A program made the position numbers and the translations under genes. A stretch of 64,000 bases of DNA, taken from assembly GCA_016934715.1 (NCBI GenBank), contig JAFGSI010000041.1, forward strand, positions 1 to 64,000, written 5' to 3'. This document shows positions 34,121 to 41,831 of the stretch, in pieces (position 1 is the first letter of the stretch; every line of letters starts with the position of its first letter). The notes under the pieces are model-generated. The model did not search any database and was not told the DNA's origin. It saw nothing but the letters and a program-made list of their open reading frames with translations. This DNA is from Anaerolineales bacterium. Its GTDB lineage: Bacteria > Chloroflexota > Anaerolineae > Anaerolineales > Villigracilaceae.

Positions 34121-35446
34121 TTAGAGCACAGAAATTTTTTCCCAGGCCGTCCTTACCTCGGCAGTGACGAACATGCTGCCGGCCGAGAGGACAAGGCCCC
34201 GCTCCCCAGCCAGTTCCAGCGCCCGAGCCAGCGAAACCGCAACGGGCACCACCGCCTCCGCCCGGACCCCGATTCTGGCCGCGGTCGCTACGATCTTTTC
34301 CGGCTCGAGGGCGCGCGGGTGGTCAGCGCGGGTGGCGATCACCCGCTCCAGCTGCGGACCAAGGGCCTGCAACATCCCGGCCACATCCTTGTCCTCCGAG
34401 GCCCCGAAAACAAGGATCACCTTCCGGTCAGGGAAGGTCGCCTCAAGGGTCCGGGCCAGTTTCTCGAACGAATCGAGGTTGTGAGCCGAGTCTAACACAA
34501 CTGGCGGCTCGCGACGGGCGATTTCGAAACGGCACGGCCAGCGCGTTCCGGCAAAGCCCTCCCGGATCGCCGTCTCGGGGACTGCCAATCCGCTGGCCTG
34601 CAGGGCGGCATAGGCCGTGGCAGCATTGACCAGCTGGTGCGCCCCCAGCAAGGGAATGCGCAGTATAACAGGGTTTTCGATTTGCGCCTGGCAATTTTCG
34701 ATGGTCAGGCTCTGACCATCCAGCGTACCTTCCCCTGGTGCGAAGGTGACATCACGCCCGACCAGGGTCAGCGGGCAACCGCGTTCGGCGGCGATGCGTT
34801 CGAGCACCTTCCGGGCCTCATCCACCTGTGGGGCGGAGACAACCGGCACGCCCGGTTTGATGATTCCGGCCTTCTCGGTGGCGATCAGGGCCAGTGTACT
34901 GCCCAGCACCGCCGTGTGATCGTAGGAGAGCGAGGTGATCACGCTGACCCGCGGCGTGACCACATTGGTGGCATCCAGGCGCCCGCCCAGGCCTACCTCG
35001 ACCACCGCGGCCTCGACCTGCTGACGGGCGAAATACAGGAAGCCCAGCGCGGTGGTGATCTCGAAGGTGGTCAGCTTGGGCACAACCGCCACGGAAAGCT
35101 TGATCTCCTCGATCAGTTCGACCAGCATGGCGTGGGAGATCGGCCGGGCGTCGATCTGGATGCGTTCCACGTAGTCCTGCAGGTGCGGGGAGGTGTACAG
35201 GCCGGTTCGGTATCCGGCAGCGGTCAAGGCACCGGCACACAGGGCGGCGGTCGAGCCTTTTCCCTTCGTCCCGGCGATGTGGATCACCGGGCAGGCCAGG
35301 TGTGGATTCCCGAGCGCCTCCAGCAGGACGAACATGCGCTCCAGGTTGAAATCGGCCCTGGCAAGCTCGGAAGCGTGTTTCAGGCTATAATCTACGAAAG
35401 AATACAGGTAGTCGAGCGCCTGGTGGTAGGCATTTTCGATATCCAT
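34121..35446 (-). CDS. folC: Folylpolyglutamate synthase / dihydrofolate synthase
   Basis: This 441-residue protein is FolC, a Mur-ligase-like enzyme that adds glutamate to folates. The P-loop GTKGKGST (residues 59-66), the EVGLGGRLDATN segment and the SLSYDH motif are typical. The C-terminal domain has LDSAHN, which replaces the Mur-type DDYAHN. The ATG at 35446 lies seven bases after a TACAAT -10 box and has no ribosome-binding site, so the message is probably leaderless; a frame extending to 35497 is not supported. lon follows after 35 bases. Confidence 0.93.
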   Translation of the reverse strand: MDIENAYHQALDYLYSFVDYSLKHASELARADFNLERMFVLLEALGNPHLACPVIHIAGTKGKGSTAALCAGALTAAGYRTGLYTSPHLQDYVERIQIDARPISHAMLVELIEEIKLSVAVVPKLTTFEITTALGFLYFARQQVEAAVVEVGLGGRLDATNVVTPRVSVITSLSYDHTAVLGSTLALIATEKAGIIKPGVPVVSAPQVDEARKVLERIAAERGCPLTLVGRDVTFAPGEGTLDGQSLTIENCQAQIENPVILRIPLLGAHQLVNAATAYAALQASGLAVPETAIREGFAGTRWPCRFEIARREPPVVLDSAHNLDSFEKLARTLEATFPDRKVILVFGASEDKDVAGMLQALGPQLERVIATRADHPRALEPEKIVATAARIGVRAEAVVPVAVSLARALELAGERGLVLSAGSMFVTAEVRTAWEKISVL

Positions 35447-35453
35447 CGTCAGG

Positions 35454-35459
35454 ATTGTA
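35454..35459 (-). promoter_or_regulatory. -10 box (TACAAT) of folC, leaderless arrangement
   Basis: TACAAT on the minus strand ends seven bases before the folC ATG. Confidence 0.55.
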
Positions 35460-35515
35460 ATGGACGGGATGCCATAAGACAAGAGGCGATCTTCCATCTC
35501 GAGATTCTCAGGCCT

Positions 35516-35864
35516 ATGTCAATCAAAGTCGAAGTCCTCTCTGTTTCCGGCACCTGCAACGCCGGGCTGCAGGTAGGCGATACTTACCATCTGGACAACG
35601 TGGACCTGCGACCCCAGGGCCACAACCGGACCTGCACCCTGCTACAGAGTGCTGCGTAAATATCTAAACCAACCCCTTTCGCTTCATGGGGAAATTGGGT
35701 TTCATCTAGTTAAGAGATTTATGCAAGAAGCAGTAAATGCCTCGGTGGCGCTCAACGCCGGCCGGCTTGGGCTGACAGACGGCCCGCTCTTCATAGCATG
35801 TCCCGACCCGGGCACAGGCGAGGGGGGATGTGTCCTGGTCCGGCTGTCAATGGTAAAATCATGA
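35516..35864 (+). pseudogene. TIGR04076-like small protein interrupted by a frameshift
   Basis: The ATG frame at 35516 encodes 47 residues (MSIKVEVLSVSGTCNAGLQVGD...) and ends in TAA at 35659. The +1 frame continues without a break from VLRKYLNQPL near 35646 to a TGA at 35864 and contains the FIACPDPGTGEGG segment. Together they would give a protein of about 115 residues whose start (Cys, then GD) and CPDP end resemble the TIGR04076 group of unknown function. One inserted or missing base near 35645 explains the break. It may be a sequencing error, a pseudogene or programmed frameshifting. The end overlaps the next ATG (ATGA). Confidence 0.5.
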
Positions 35865-36280
35865 AAACGATCCGTGTCAGGCCGGTCGAGATCCTGGGCA
35901 GCTGCCCGGCGGGACTTTCCCTGCAGGACGAGTTCCACATCGAGGGGATGCTACTGGTGCCCGCGGAGGGCTTCCCCATCTGCTTCCTTGCGCTCAGCCA
36001 TCTTGCGCCCACCATCTGGCAGCTGCAGAGCAAGAGCCGGTTTTTCGGGCACGCCTCCTGCCCGGGCTGCACGACCCGGGCGGAGGAGGAGCAACGGGTC
36101 ATCTTCCTGCTGGGCCATGCCGACAAATGGGACCTGTGCCAGGCGATCTCAGAATACCGCCGTTGGGTCCGACAAACCCCGGAACCGGAGAACGCCCAAC
36201 AGTCGCGCCTGGAAGCCATGCAGGCACAGACGGTGATTTCGAGCGGGCCACCAGCAAGATGCTGGCTGCCCTGGACATGA
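35861..36280 (+). CDS. TIGR04076-like protein, C-terminus probably frameshifted
   Basis: This frame encodes 139 residues. Its start VRPVEILGSCPAGLSLQDEF and the PAEGFPICFLALSHLAP stretch resemble the TIGR04076 group, and two CxxC-like cysteines follow (GHASCPGC). The last 17 residues (TVISSGPPARCWLPWT) look out of frame: the -1/+2 frame in the same place reads GDFERATSKMLAALDMI and ends at 36315, which is more protein-like. A small indel near 36230 is therefore suspected. The ATG overlaps the stop of the previous, also frameshifted, frame. Function unknown. Confidence 0.5.
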   Translation: MKTIRVRPVEILGSCPAGLSLQDEFHIEGMLLVPAEGFPICFLALSHLAPTIWQLQSKSRFFGHASCPGCTTRAEEEQRVIFLLGHADKWDLCQAISEYRRWVRQTPEPENAQQSRLEAMQAQTVISSGPPARCWLPWT

Positions 36281-36304
36281 TCGCATCCCCAAAGGAAAGA
36301 AAAG

Positions 36305-36415
36305 ATGCTCCATGAGAAACCGGAGATTGATGTGAATGTCGATGAAACCGTCGCCGCCCTGCTCCAGGATGCGAATCTGGCCAAGAAGATACGCGAGCTG
36401 CTCATAAGAAAATGA
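36305..36415 (+). CDS. Small 36-residue helical protein
   Basis: This frame reads MLHEKPEIDVNVDETVAALL and ends KKIRELLIRK; it would form an amphipathic helix. AGGAAAG lies eight bases before the ATG, and its TGA overlaps the ATG of the DUF503 gene (ATGA). Position in a tight run of genes supports it despite the length. Confidence 0.5.
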   Translation: MLHEKPEIDVNVDETVAALLQDANLAKKIRELLIRK

Positions 36416-36693
36416 TCGGTCAGCTGACCCTGCACCTGCGCCTGCCCTGCTGCGCTTCGCTGAAGGAGAAGCGCAGTCGGCTCAAGCCCCTGCTGCACCG
36501 CCTGGGGCGTCAGTTCAACGTCTCGGTTGCCGAGGTCGATCGGAACGACTGCTGGCAGGAGGCGGTGGTCGCCTGCGCCATGGTCGCCAACAACGGAGCC
36601 CATCTGCAGTCGGCCCTCGAGACAGTCTGCCGCTGGGTCGAGTCCAACTGGCCGGATGGGGATGTTCTGGACACGAAAGTGGAAATCATCTAG
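36412..36693 (+). CDS. DUF503 family protein (YlxP-like)
   Basis: This 93-residue protein matches DUF503/YlxP. The signatures are LHLRLPCCASLKEKRSRLKPLLHRL and the FNVSVAEVDRNDCWQEAVVACAMVAN segment. B. subtilis YlxP is encoded with translation factors and has been linked to 30S ribosome assembly; elsewhere its role is unclear. Length is normal. It overlaps the preceding small gene by four bases and lies at the end of the small-gene cluster. Confidence 0.9.
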   Translation: MIGQLTLHLRLPCCASLKEKRSRLKPLLHRLGRQFNVSVAEVDRNDCWQEAVVACAMVANNGAHLQSALETVCRWVESNWPDGDVLDTKVEII

Positions 36694-36749
36694 ACATAAA
36701 GTGCTCCCGCACCACAAAGGGATCCTTGTGTGTGGAGAAGGAGATAGCC

Positions 36750-37541
36750 ATGGATTTACAGCTCAAAGACAAATGTGCCCTGGTAACAGGGGCCTCACGC
36801 GGCCTGGGGCACGCCGTAGCCCTTGGGTTGGCCCGGGAGGGTTGTCGGGTGGCCGTCAACGGCCGCGACGAAACCCGGGTCCAGGCCGCAGCGCAGGGAA
36901 TCCACGCTGAAACCGGGATGCCAGCCATCGGCCTGGCCGGCGACCTCACCGACCCCATGACGCCTGAACGCCTGATCGCTGGCGCGGTTAAAGCCCTTGG
37001 CGGTATGGATCTGCTGGTCACCAACGCCGGCGGACCGCCAGCCGGAGCCTTCGAGTCATTCGATGAGGCCGCCTGGCAGATGGCAATCGATCTCTCGCTG
37101 ATGAGCCACGTCCGCCTGATCCGGGCTGCCCTGCCCCACCTGCGCCAGTCGGAAGCCGCCAGCGTGCTGACGATCACGTCCTACTCGGTCAAGCAGCCGA
37201 TCCCCAACCTGGTGCTCTCGAACTCGATTCGGGCCGCCACCGTCGGTCTGACCAAGACCCTGGCACTCGAACTGGGCGGATCGGGGATCCGTTTCAACTC
37301 GATCCTGCCGGCCTGGACCGAGACCGAACGGGTGACAGAGTTGATGGCCTTCCGGGCCACACAGAACGGGACCACGGTCGCGGCGGAGATCGCCAAACAG
37401 GCCCAGGACAGCCCATTCGGACGCATGGCCCGGCCCGAGGAGTTCGCCAATGTGGCCGTCTTCTTGCTCTCACCGGCTGCATCCTATGTCACCGGGGTGA
37501 TGTTGAGCGTCGACGGTGGAATGTACAAGGGGACCCTGTGA
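36750..37541 (+). CDS. SDR family protein with altered catalytic site
   Basis: This 263-residue protein has the SDR fold with TGASRGLG (residues 13-20), TNAGG (91-95) and the C-terminal SVDGGMYKG end of FabG-like reductases. The usual catalytic Tyr and Lys are missing: where YxxxK is expected, the sequence is SVKQPIPNLVLSNSIRAA, placing S157 and R161 at those positions; S144 remains, with Y145 next to it. This SVKQPIPNLVLSN motif is, as I recall, shared by a separate SDR subfamily, so the change is ancestral and not a defect. The reaction is unknown. AAGGAG lies seven bases before the ATG at 36750. Confidence 0.88.
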   Translation: MDLQLKDKCALVTGASRGLGHAVALGLAREGCRVAVNGRDETRVQAAAQGIHAETGMPAIGLAGDLTDPMTPERLIAGAVKALGGMDLLVTNAGGPPAGAFESFDEAAWQMAIDLSLMSHVRLIRAALPHLRQSEAASVLTITSYSVKQPIPNLVLSNSIRAATVGLTKTLALELGGSGIRFNSILPAWTETERVTELMAFRATQNGTTVAAEIAKQAQDSPFGRMARPEEFANVAVFLLSPAASYVTGVMLSVDGGMYKGTL

Positions 37542-37937
37542 TGCACGCTGGATGGATGAGCAGCGGACCCTCCCACCCTGATCCCGGGCGCGTTCAGGCG
37601 CTTGGGCCGTGCGCAGCAGGGAAGCACGATGCCATCCCGGACCGCATCCTGCCTCCCGAACCAGTCGGGCGGCTCCGCCGCGGCCGCCGCGCCGACGAAA
37701 AACTTGCATCGGCTACTGGCTCGCAGCAAGGAATGGAACAAAGAGGGGCCCACGGAGGCCTTCCGACACGTGCTGACGAAAGCGCCGGAACCCGGTATCC
37801 CAGAAGTCAGCGCCGACACCAGGGTGTACTACCAGCCTCCAGCCCCCCTTGGGGTGAAATTCGGAGCGGAACAGGAAACCCTGCAGAATCCACTGCACTC
37901 AGATGAGACATCCAATCACTCCAACAGAGGCATGAGA
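37542..37937. other. Region without an assured gene
   Basis: An open frame from 37602 runs in phase into the small zinc protein at 37938, so an N-terminal extension is formally possible. Its sequence (Ser/Ala/Pro-rich) has no family resemblance and no ribosome-binding site. I treat it as non-coding. No RNA or repeat signature is seen. Confidence 0.35.
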
Positions 37938-38123
37938 ATGGCCCAATGCTTGCAATGTGAGAAGACCGACCAGCAGGTGCCCCTGCTGAAGATGCAATTT
38001 CAAGATGCTGAGGTGCATATCTGCCCGCAGTGCCTGCCGGTGCTGATCCACAAGCCGGCCAACCTGGCCGACAGGCTGCCCGGGATGCAGCCCGGCCAGC
38101 CACCGCAGCATGAACACCAATGA
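37938..38123 (+). CDS. Small zinc-ribbon-like protein
   Basis: This 61-residue protein has two cysteine pairs, CLQCEK near the start and ICPQCLP in the middle, then VLIHKPANLADRLPG. The spacing suits a single zinc ribbon. Small proteins ending in LPxLIHKPxxLAxxLPG are, as I recall, frequent in Chloroflexota. AGAGG lies seven bases before the ATG at 37938; an ATG six bases earlier is too close to it. Function unknown. Confidence 0.65.
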   Translation: MAQCLQCEKTDQQVPLLKMQFQDAEVHICPQCLPVLIHKPANLADRLPGMQPGQPPQHEHQ

Positions 38124-38182
38124 AACCCCTTTTTGGGTAGAACCGCCTAGGGCAGTCGCACCAATGGGAAAGGAATGAGCTC

Positions 38183-38674
38183 ATGTTCACCGGACGCGTG
38201 GGCCAAATCCTTGCCGTCGGGCTGATCCTGCTTGTCGCCTGCGTGCCGCTCCCTTCAGGGACACGCGCTCCGAATGAGGAGGTCCTGGCAAATGCTGCCC
38301 TGCTGGACTTCTTTGACGCCCTCCACCAGGGCGACTACGCGGCTGCTGACCGCTTGTATGGCGGCAGTTACGAGACGCTGCGCGACTGGAACCCGGACCT
38401 TGACCCGGGTGACCACGCCGCCCTGTGGCTTGCTGCCTGCACCCGCAACGGCCTGCAGTGCCTGCCGGTCCGCTCGGCGAACCTGCAGACTCAAACCGGG
38501 AACACATTCATCTTCATTGTCGAGTTCAGCGCGCTGGACGGTGCACTGTTCGTACTTGGCCCCTGCTGCGGTGCCGACGAGACCGAGATGCCGCCTCAAT
38601 CGACCTTCGAGTACACCGTTACCCATCACAACGGGCAGTTCTGGATCATGGACCTGCCCGTCTACGTCCCGTGA
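38183..38674 (+). CDS. Lipoprotein of unknown function
   Basis: This 163-residue protein has a lipoprotein signal (lipobox LVAC, Cys20), so it is exported and lipid-anchored. The mature part starts with a helical NTF2/DUF4878-like segment (LDFFDALHQGDYAAADRLYGG), followed by strands and several cysteines (CTRNGLQC, CCGAD). Such domains often lie in lipoproteins of unknown role. AAGGA lies eight bases before the ATG. Confidence 0.7.
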   Translation: MFTGRVGQILAVGLILLVACVPLPSGTRAPNEEVLANAALLDFFDALHQGDYAAADRLYGGSYETLRDWNPDLDPGDHAALWLAACTRNGLQCLPVRSANLQTQTGNTFIFIVEFSALDGALFVLGPCCGADETEMPPQSTFEYTVTHHNGQFWIMDLPVYVP

Positions 38675-38805
38675 AGAACAGCAAGCGAAAATTCCTCATG
38701 GGGAGGGTGACAGCCGTCAAAAAGGGAGGTATCATGGCACGGTGCAAGGCGGGATGGCCCCCCCGCTCCAAGCAGGATAGCATACTTCATCCGAAAGGAA
38801 ACCCC

Positions 38806-39906
38806 ATGCCCGACTCGCGCGTCACCAAACTCGCCCAGGTATTGATCCACTACTCGCTGGAAATCCAACCCGGCCAGCTGCTGCAGATCCGCACCCACCC
38901 CCTCGCCGAGGAACTGACCCTGGTCGCTTACGAGGAAGCGATCAAAGCCGGGGCCCACGTCTTCATCCAGAACGCCGTCCCCGGGGCAGATGAGCTCTTT
39001 TTCAAGCACGCCTCCGAGGCCCAGCTGGACTTCGTCTCACCAGTGCGCAAGCTGGTGGCCGAGACCTTCGACGCCAGCCTGAACCTGTGGACAGAGCACA
39101 ACACCCGCTCGCTGAGCGGCATCGATCCGGTCCGCATGGCCCGCTTCAGCAAGGCCGGTGCGCCGATCAACAAGACCTTCTTTGGCCGGGCCGCCCGGGG
39201 CGAACTGCGCTGGTGCCTGACCGCCTATCCCTCCAACGCCCTGGCCCAGGAAGCCGACATGAGCCTGCGCGACTATCAGGACTTCGTCTACAGTGCCGGG
39301 ATGCTCTACCTGGAAGACCCGGTCGCCTTCTGGCGCAAGGAGGGCGCTGAACAGCAGCGCATCGTGGATTGGATGAAAGGCCGTGACCAGATCGTCCTCA
39401 AGGGCGCCAACGTCGACCTGCGCCTGTCGGTCAAGGAGCGCACCTTTATCCCCTGCGACGGTCAGGTCAACTTCCCCGACGGCGAGATCTTCACCGGCCC
39501 GGTCGAGGACTCGGTCGAGGGCTGGATCCGCTTCCAGTACCCGGCCATCGAGTACGGCCAGGAGGTCACCGACATCGAGCTGTGGTTCGAAAAAGGCCGG
39601 GTGGCCAAGGAGACCGCCAGCAAGAACCAGGCACTGCTGACCTCGCTGCTCGACACCGATGCCGGCGCACGCACCCTGGGAGAGTTCGGCATCGGCACCA
39701 ACTACGGCATCAGCCGCTTCACCAAGAACATGCTCTTCGACGAGAAGATGGGGGGCACGATCCACCTGGCGGTCGGCAACGGCTATCCCGAGAGCGGCTC
39801 ACGAAACGAGTCGGGCATCCACTGGGACATGCTGTGCGACATGAACGACGCCGAAATGACGGCCGACGGCGAGCTCTTCTACCAGAATGGCAAGTTCACC
39901 ATCTAA
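38806..39906 (+). CDS. Aminopeptidase, M29 family
   Basis: This 366-residue protein is a thermophilic-type metalloaminopeptidase of family M29 (AmpS/aminopeptidase II/T). Features are the N-terminal domain beginning VTKLAQVLIHYSLEIQPGQLL and the C-terminal metal site: E in FPDGEIFTGPVEDSVEG, GEFGIGTN, FDEKMGGTIHLAVG, and the HWDMLCDM histidine and aspartate. It removes N-terminal residues with two metal ions. AAAGGA lies seven bases before the ATG at 38806. The methyltransferase gene follows after three bases. Confidence 0.93.
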   Translation: MPDSRVTKLAQVLIHYSLEIQPGQLLQIRTHPLAEELTLVAYEEAIKAGAHVFIQNAVPGADELFFKHASEAQLDFVSPVRKLVAETFDASLNLWTEHNTRSLSGIDPVRMARFSKAGAPINKTFFGRAARGELRWCLTAYPSNALAQEADMSLRDYQDFVYSAGMLYLEDPVAFWRKEGAEQQRIVDWMKGRDQIVLKGANVDLRLSVKERTFIPCDGQVNFPDGEIFTGPVEDSVEGWIRFQYPAIEYGQEVTDIELWFEKGRVAKETASKNQALLTSLLDTDAGARTLGEFGIGTNYGISRFTKNMLFDEKMGGTIHLAVGNGYPESGSRNESGIHWDMLCDMNDAEMTADGELFYQNGKFTI

Positions 39907-39909
39907 GCT

Positions 39910-40533
39910 ATGCGCAATCGAGCCCACTGGACCCCCCGCTACCTGCTCGACCGGGCTGCTGACCGGCTCTACCAGCTCCTGCATCCCGACGCCCCCTGGC
40001 TGACGCCGCAGGCCATCCGCATCCTGGATAGAACGCTCAGGCGCGACCAGCGCGGTCTAGAGTTCGGTTCAGGGCGCAGCACGCTCTGGCTGGCCAAGCG
40101 CCTCGGCCGACTGACCAGCGTCGAGCACAACCCGCAGTGGTACCAGAAGGTCAAGCGCAAGATGGAATACGACCGGGTTGGCAACGTCGACTACCACTTC
40201 GCCGCCCAGGAGGAAAATCCCGACGGCCTGCCTGCCTACGTGCGCATCGCCGATGAGATCCCCAACCGCTGCCTGAGCCTGGTCCTGGTCGACGGCATCT
40301 ACCGGGACCTGTGTGTGCTGGCCGCCGTCCCTAAACTGCGCGCAGGCGGGCTGCTGGTGATCGACAATGTCAACCGCCACCTGCCTTCGGGGACGCGCGC
40401 CCCGTACTCGCGCACCCCGGCCACGGGCCCCGACGGGCCCGGCTGGGAGCAGGTCGCCGCGGCCCTGCAGGGCTGGCCGTTGACCTGGACCAGCAACGGG
40501 GTCTTCGACACCGCCATCTATGTCAAACCGTGA
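39910..40533 (+). CDS. SAM-dependent methyltransferase-like protein
   Basis: This 207-residue protein has a Rossmann methyltransferase core: GLEFGSGRSTLWLAKRLG as motif I, TSVEHNPQWYQKV as motif II and LVLVDGIYRD as motif IV. It resembles the O-methyltransferase/TylF-like family 24 proteins. The substrate is not known. It begins three bases after the aminopeptidase stop, so both share a transcript, which a strong terminator closes. Confidence 0.82.
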   Translation: MRNRAHWTPRYLLDRAADRLYQLLHPDAPWLTPQAIRILDRTLRRDQRGLEFGSGRSTLWLAKRLGRLTSVEHNPQWYQKVKRKMEYDRVGNVDYHFAAQEENPDGLPAYVRIADEIPNRCLSLVLVDGIYRDLCVLAAVPKLRAGGLLVIDNVNRHLPSGTRAPYSRTPATGPDGPGWEQVAAALQGWPLTWTSNGVFDTAIYVKP

Positions 40534-40537
40534 CCTC

Positions 40538-40575
40538 AAGAGGACCGGGGGCAGGAGACTCCCCGGTCCTCTTTT
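40538..40575 (+). terminator. Rho-independent terminator
   Basis: A 13-bp perfect stem (AAGAGGACCGGGG with CCCCGGTCCTCTT) is followed by TTTTTATT. It ends the aminopeptidase-methyltransferase transcript. Confidence 0.92.
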
Positions 40576-40597
40576 TATTCCCAAATCAGAACATCTG

Positions 40598-40606
40598 TGC
40601 TATAAT
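40598..40606 (+). promoter_or_regulatory. Extended -10 promoter (TGCTATAAT)
   Basis: TG-C-TATAAT lies 58 bases before the DUF3795 ATG. The leader contains a GCCCCT/AGGGGC hairpin at 40613-40629 and the GGAGGTG ribosome-binding site. Confidence 0.65.
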
Positions 40607-40664
40607 CCGCGCGCCCCTCAGAAAGGGGCAAAATCCACCCTTTCTCACTTTCGGAGGTGACACC

Positions 40665-41009
40665 ATGACAACCCTGATTGCGCCCTGCGGGCTGGACTGC
40701 GCCCAGTGCGAGGCCTACAAATTAACCCAGGTCAATGACCTGCCCGGGCTGGCCGCGCTGGTGGAAAAATGGAAGATCGAGTTCAACGCCCCGGACATGA
40801 CCCTCGAATCAGCCATCTGCGACGGCTGCCTGGCCACCAGCGGACGCCTGGGCGGCTACTGTGCCCTGTGCGAAATCCGCAAGTGCGCGGTAGAGCACAG
40901 GATCACCACCTGTGCCGAATGCAGAGAGTACGGCTGCCAGAAGCTGCAAACCTTCTGGCAAGGTGCCCCGCAGGCTCAGGCCAACCTGGAGGCGCTGCGA
41001 GCCGCTTAA
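40665..41009 (+). CDS. DUF3795 family cysteine-rich protein
   Basis: This 114-residue protein matches DUF3795. It starts IAPCGLDCAQCEAYKLT and has further cysteine pairs (ICDGCLA, YCALCEIRKCA, CAECREYGC) that could hold zinc or an iron-sulfur cluster. The function is unknown; the family is common in anaerobes. GGAGGTG lies eight bases before the ATG at 40665. It is monocistronic with an extended -10 promoter and a strong terminator. Confidence 0.88.
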   Translation: MTTLIAPCGLDCAQCEAYKLTQVNDLPGLAALVEKWKIEFNAPDMTLESAICDGCLATSGRLGGYCALCEIRKCAVEHRITTCAECREYGCQKLQTFWQGAPQAQANLEALRAA

Positions 41010-41078
41010 CCGGGCGCGGCCGCTCCGACAGCCGCTTCGGCCCGAAAATAACCTCTGGGTCGAGAGCCCTCTCTTAAC

Positions 41079-41120
41079 CGCAGACCGAGGACGGGATCCC
41101 GTCCTCGGTCTGCGATTTTT
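41079..41120 (+). terminator. Rho-independent terminator
   Basis: An 18-bp stem (arm CGCAGACCGAGGACGGGA) is followed by ATTTTTGG on the plus strand, between convergent genes. Confidence 0.9.
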
Positions 41121-41135
41121 GGAAAAGAAAGGCTC

Positions 41136-41687
41136 TTATGGGCAGTCCTTCATAAAGGTCACGAGCTCGCCGAATACATCCGAGTTGGCGATCCTCTGTT
41201 CGACCGAGTTGACCGCGACGAACTGGAACTGCAGCCAGGCAGAATCCCAGCGCGCATTGTCCGGGACCGCAGACGCCTGCATGGTGAAGCCGTAGCGGTT
41301 TTCACTCACAAGTTGCATTTCCTCACCATTGGACCATTGGCTGGCAATGCCGGTCGCCTTATCCCTCATGCGGAAGAAAAAGTAGATGGTGGCGGCGCTC
41401 TCGTCGTTGACGGTCACCTCGAATGTCACCGCTGAAGGCTCGCAGCGGAAATACATGATATCACCCGAATAGGTGATATTCTCGAAGATGCCGCTGCTGA
41501 GCTGGGCGGGTTCCGGTGGAGCCACCTCTTCTACTACTGGCGCTTCGGTTGGCTCAGCAGTGGCGGTCGGCTCGACCTCAACAGGCGGAGCCGTCGCTAC
41601 GACAGGCGCCTCCGTTGGCGCTGCCTGGGGGGCTTGTCCACAGGCAACGAGAAGCAAAATAAGGCATACAGGAAAGATATTCTTCAT
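41136..41687 (-). CDS. Lipoprotein with low-complexity linker
   Basis: This 183-residue protein has a lipoprotein signal with lipobox LVAC (Cys16), then a linker of about 45 residues rich in Pro, Thr, Glu and Val, and a folded beta-rich domain of about 115 residues (from SGIFENITYSGDIMYFRCEPS). The cysteines near the start and end of the domain may pair. No family is recognised. GGAGGT lies six bases before the ATG at 41687. A TATAAT lies at 41705-41710 on the minus strand, so the leader is very short. Confidence 0.7.
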   Translation of the reverse strand: MKNIFPVCLILLLVACGQAPQAAPTEAPVVATAPPVEVEPTATAEPTEAPVVEEVAPPEPAQLSSGIFENITYSGDIMYFRCEPSAVTFEVTVNDESAATIYFFFRMRDKATGIASQWSNGEEMQLVSENRYGFTMQASAVPDNARWDSAWLQFQFVAVNSVEQRIANSDVFGELVTFMKDCP

Positions 41688-41704
41688 CAGAACCTCCTGC
41701 ATAC

Positions 41705-41710
41705 ATTATA
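41705..41710 (-). promoter_or_regulatory. -10 box (TATAAT) of the lipoprotein gene
   Basis: TATAAT on the minus strand lies 17 bases before the ATG, leaving just enough leader for the GGAGGT site. Confidence 0.55.
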
Positions 41711-41818
41711 GCGACAATCATTTTGTTTGCATTAGTCCATTTGGACCATTGTACTCATGTTTTTTCCTTGCGCATGATCCGGGCGCTACCGCGGTCCCAT
41801 TAATCAGACCCCTTCAGG

Positions 41819-41824
41819 TATAAT
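41819..41824 (+). promoter_or_regulatory. -10 box (TATAAT), leaderless arrangement
   Basis: TATAAT ends seven bases before the ATG of the radical SAM gene at 41832, with no ribosome-binding site between. Confidence 0.6.
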
Positions 41825-41831
41825 TCGGCCC

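Noticed and set aside
35861-36280. A reading of this frame as a complete, normal gene
   Set aside because: The last 17 residues look out of frame and a neighbouring frame supplies a better end, so I kept the gene but marked its C-terminus as doubtful.
37602-37937. N-terminal extension of the small zinc protein
   Set aside because: The frame is open, but the extra residues have no ribosome-binding site, no family pattern and a composition like shadow frames, while AGAGG precedes the internal ATG at the right distance.
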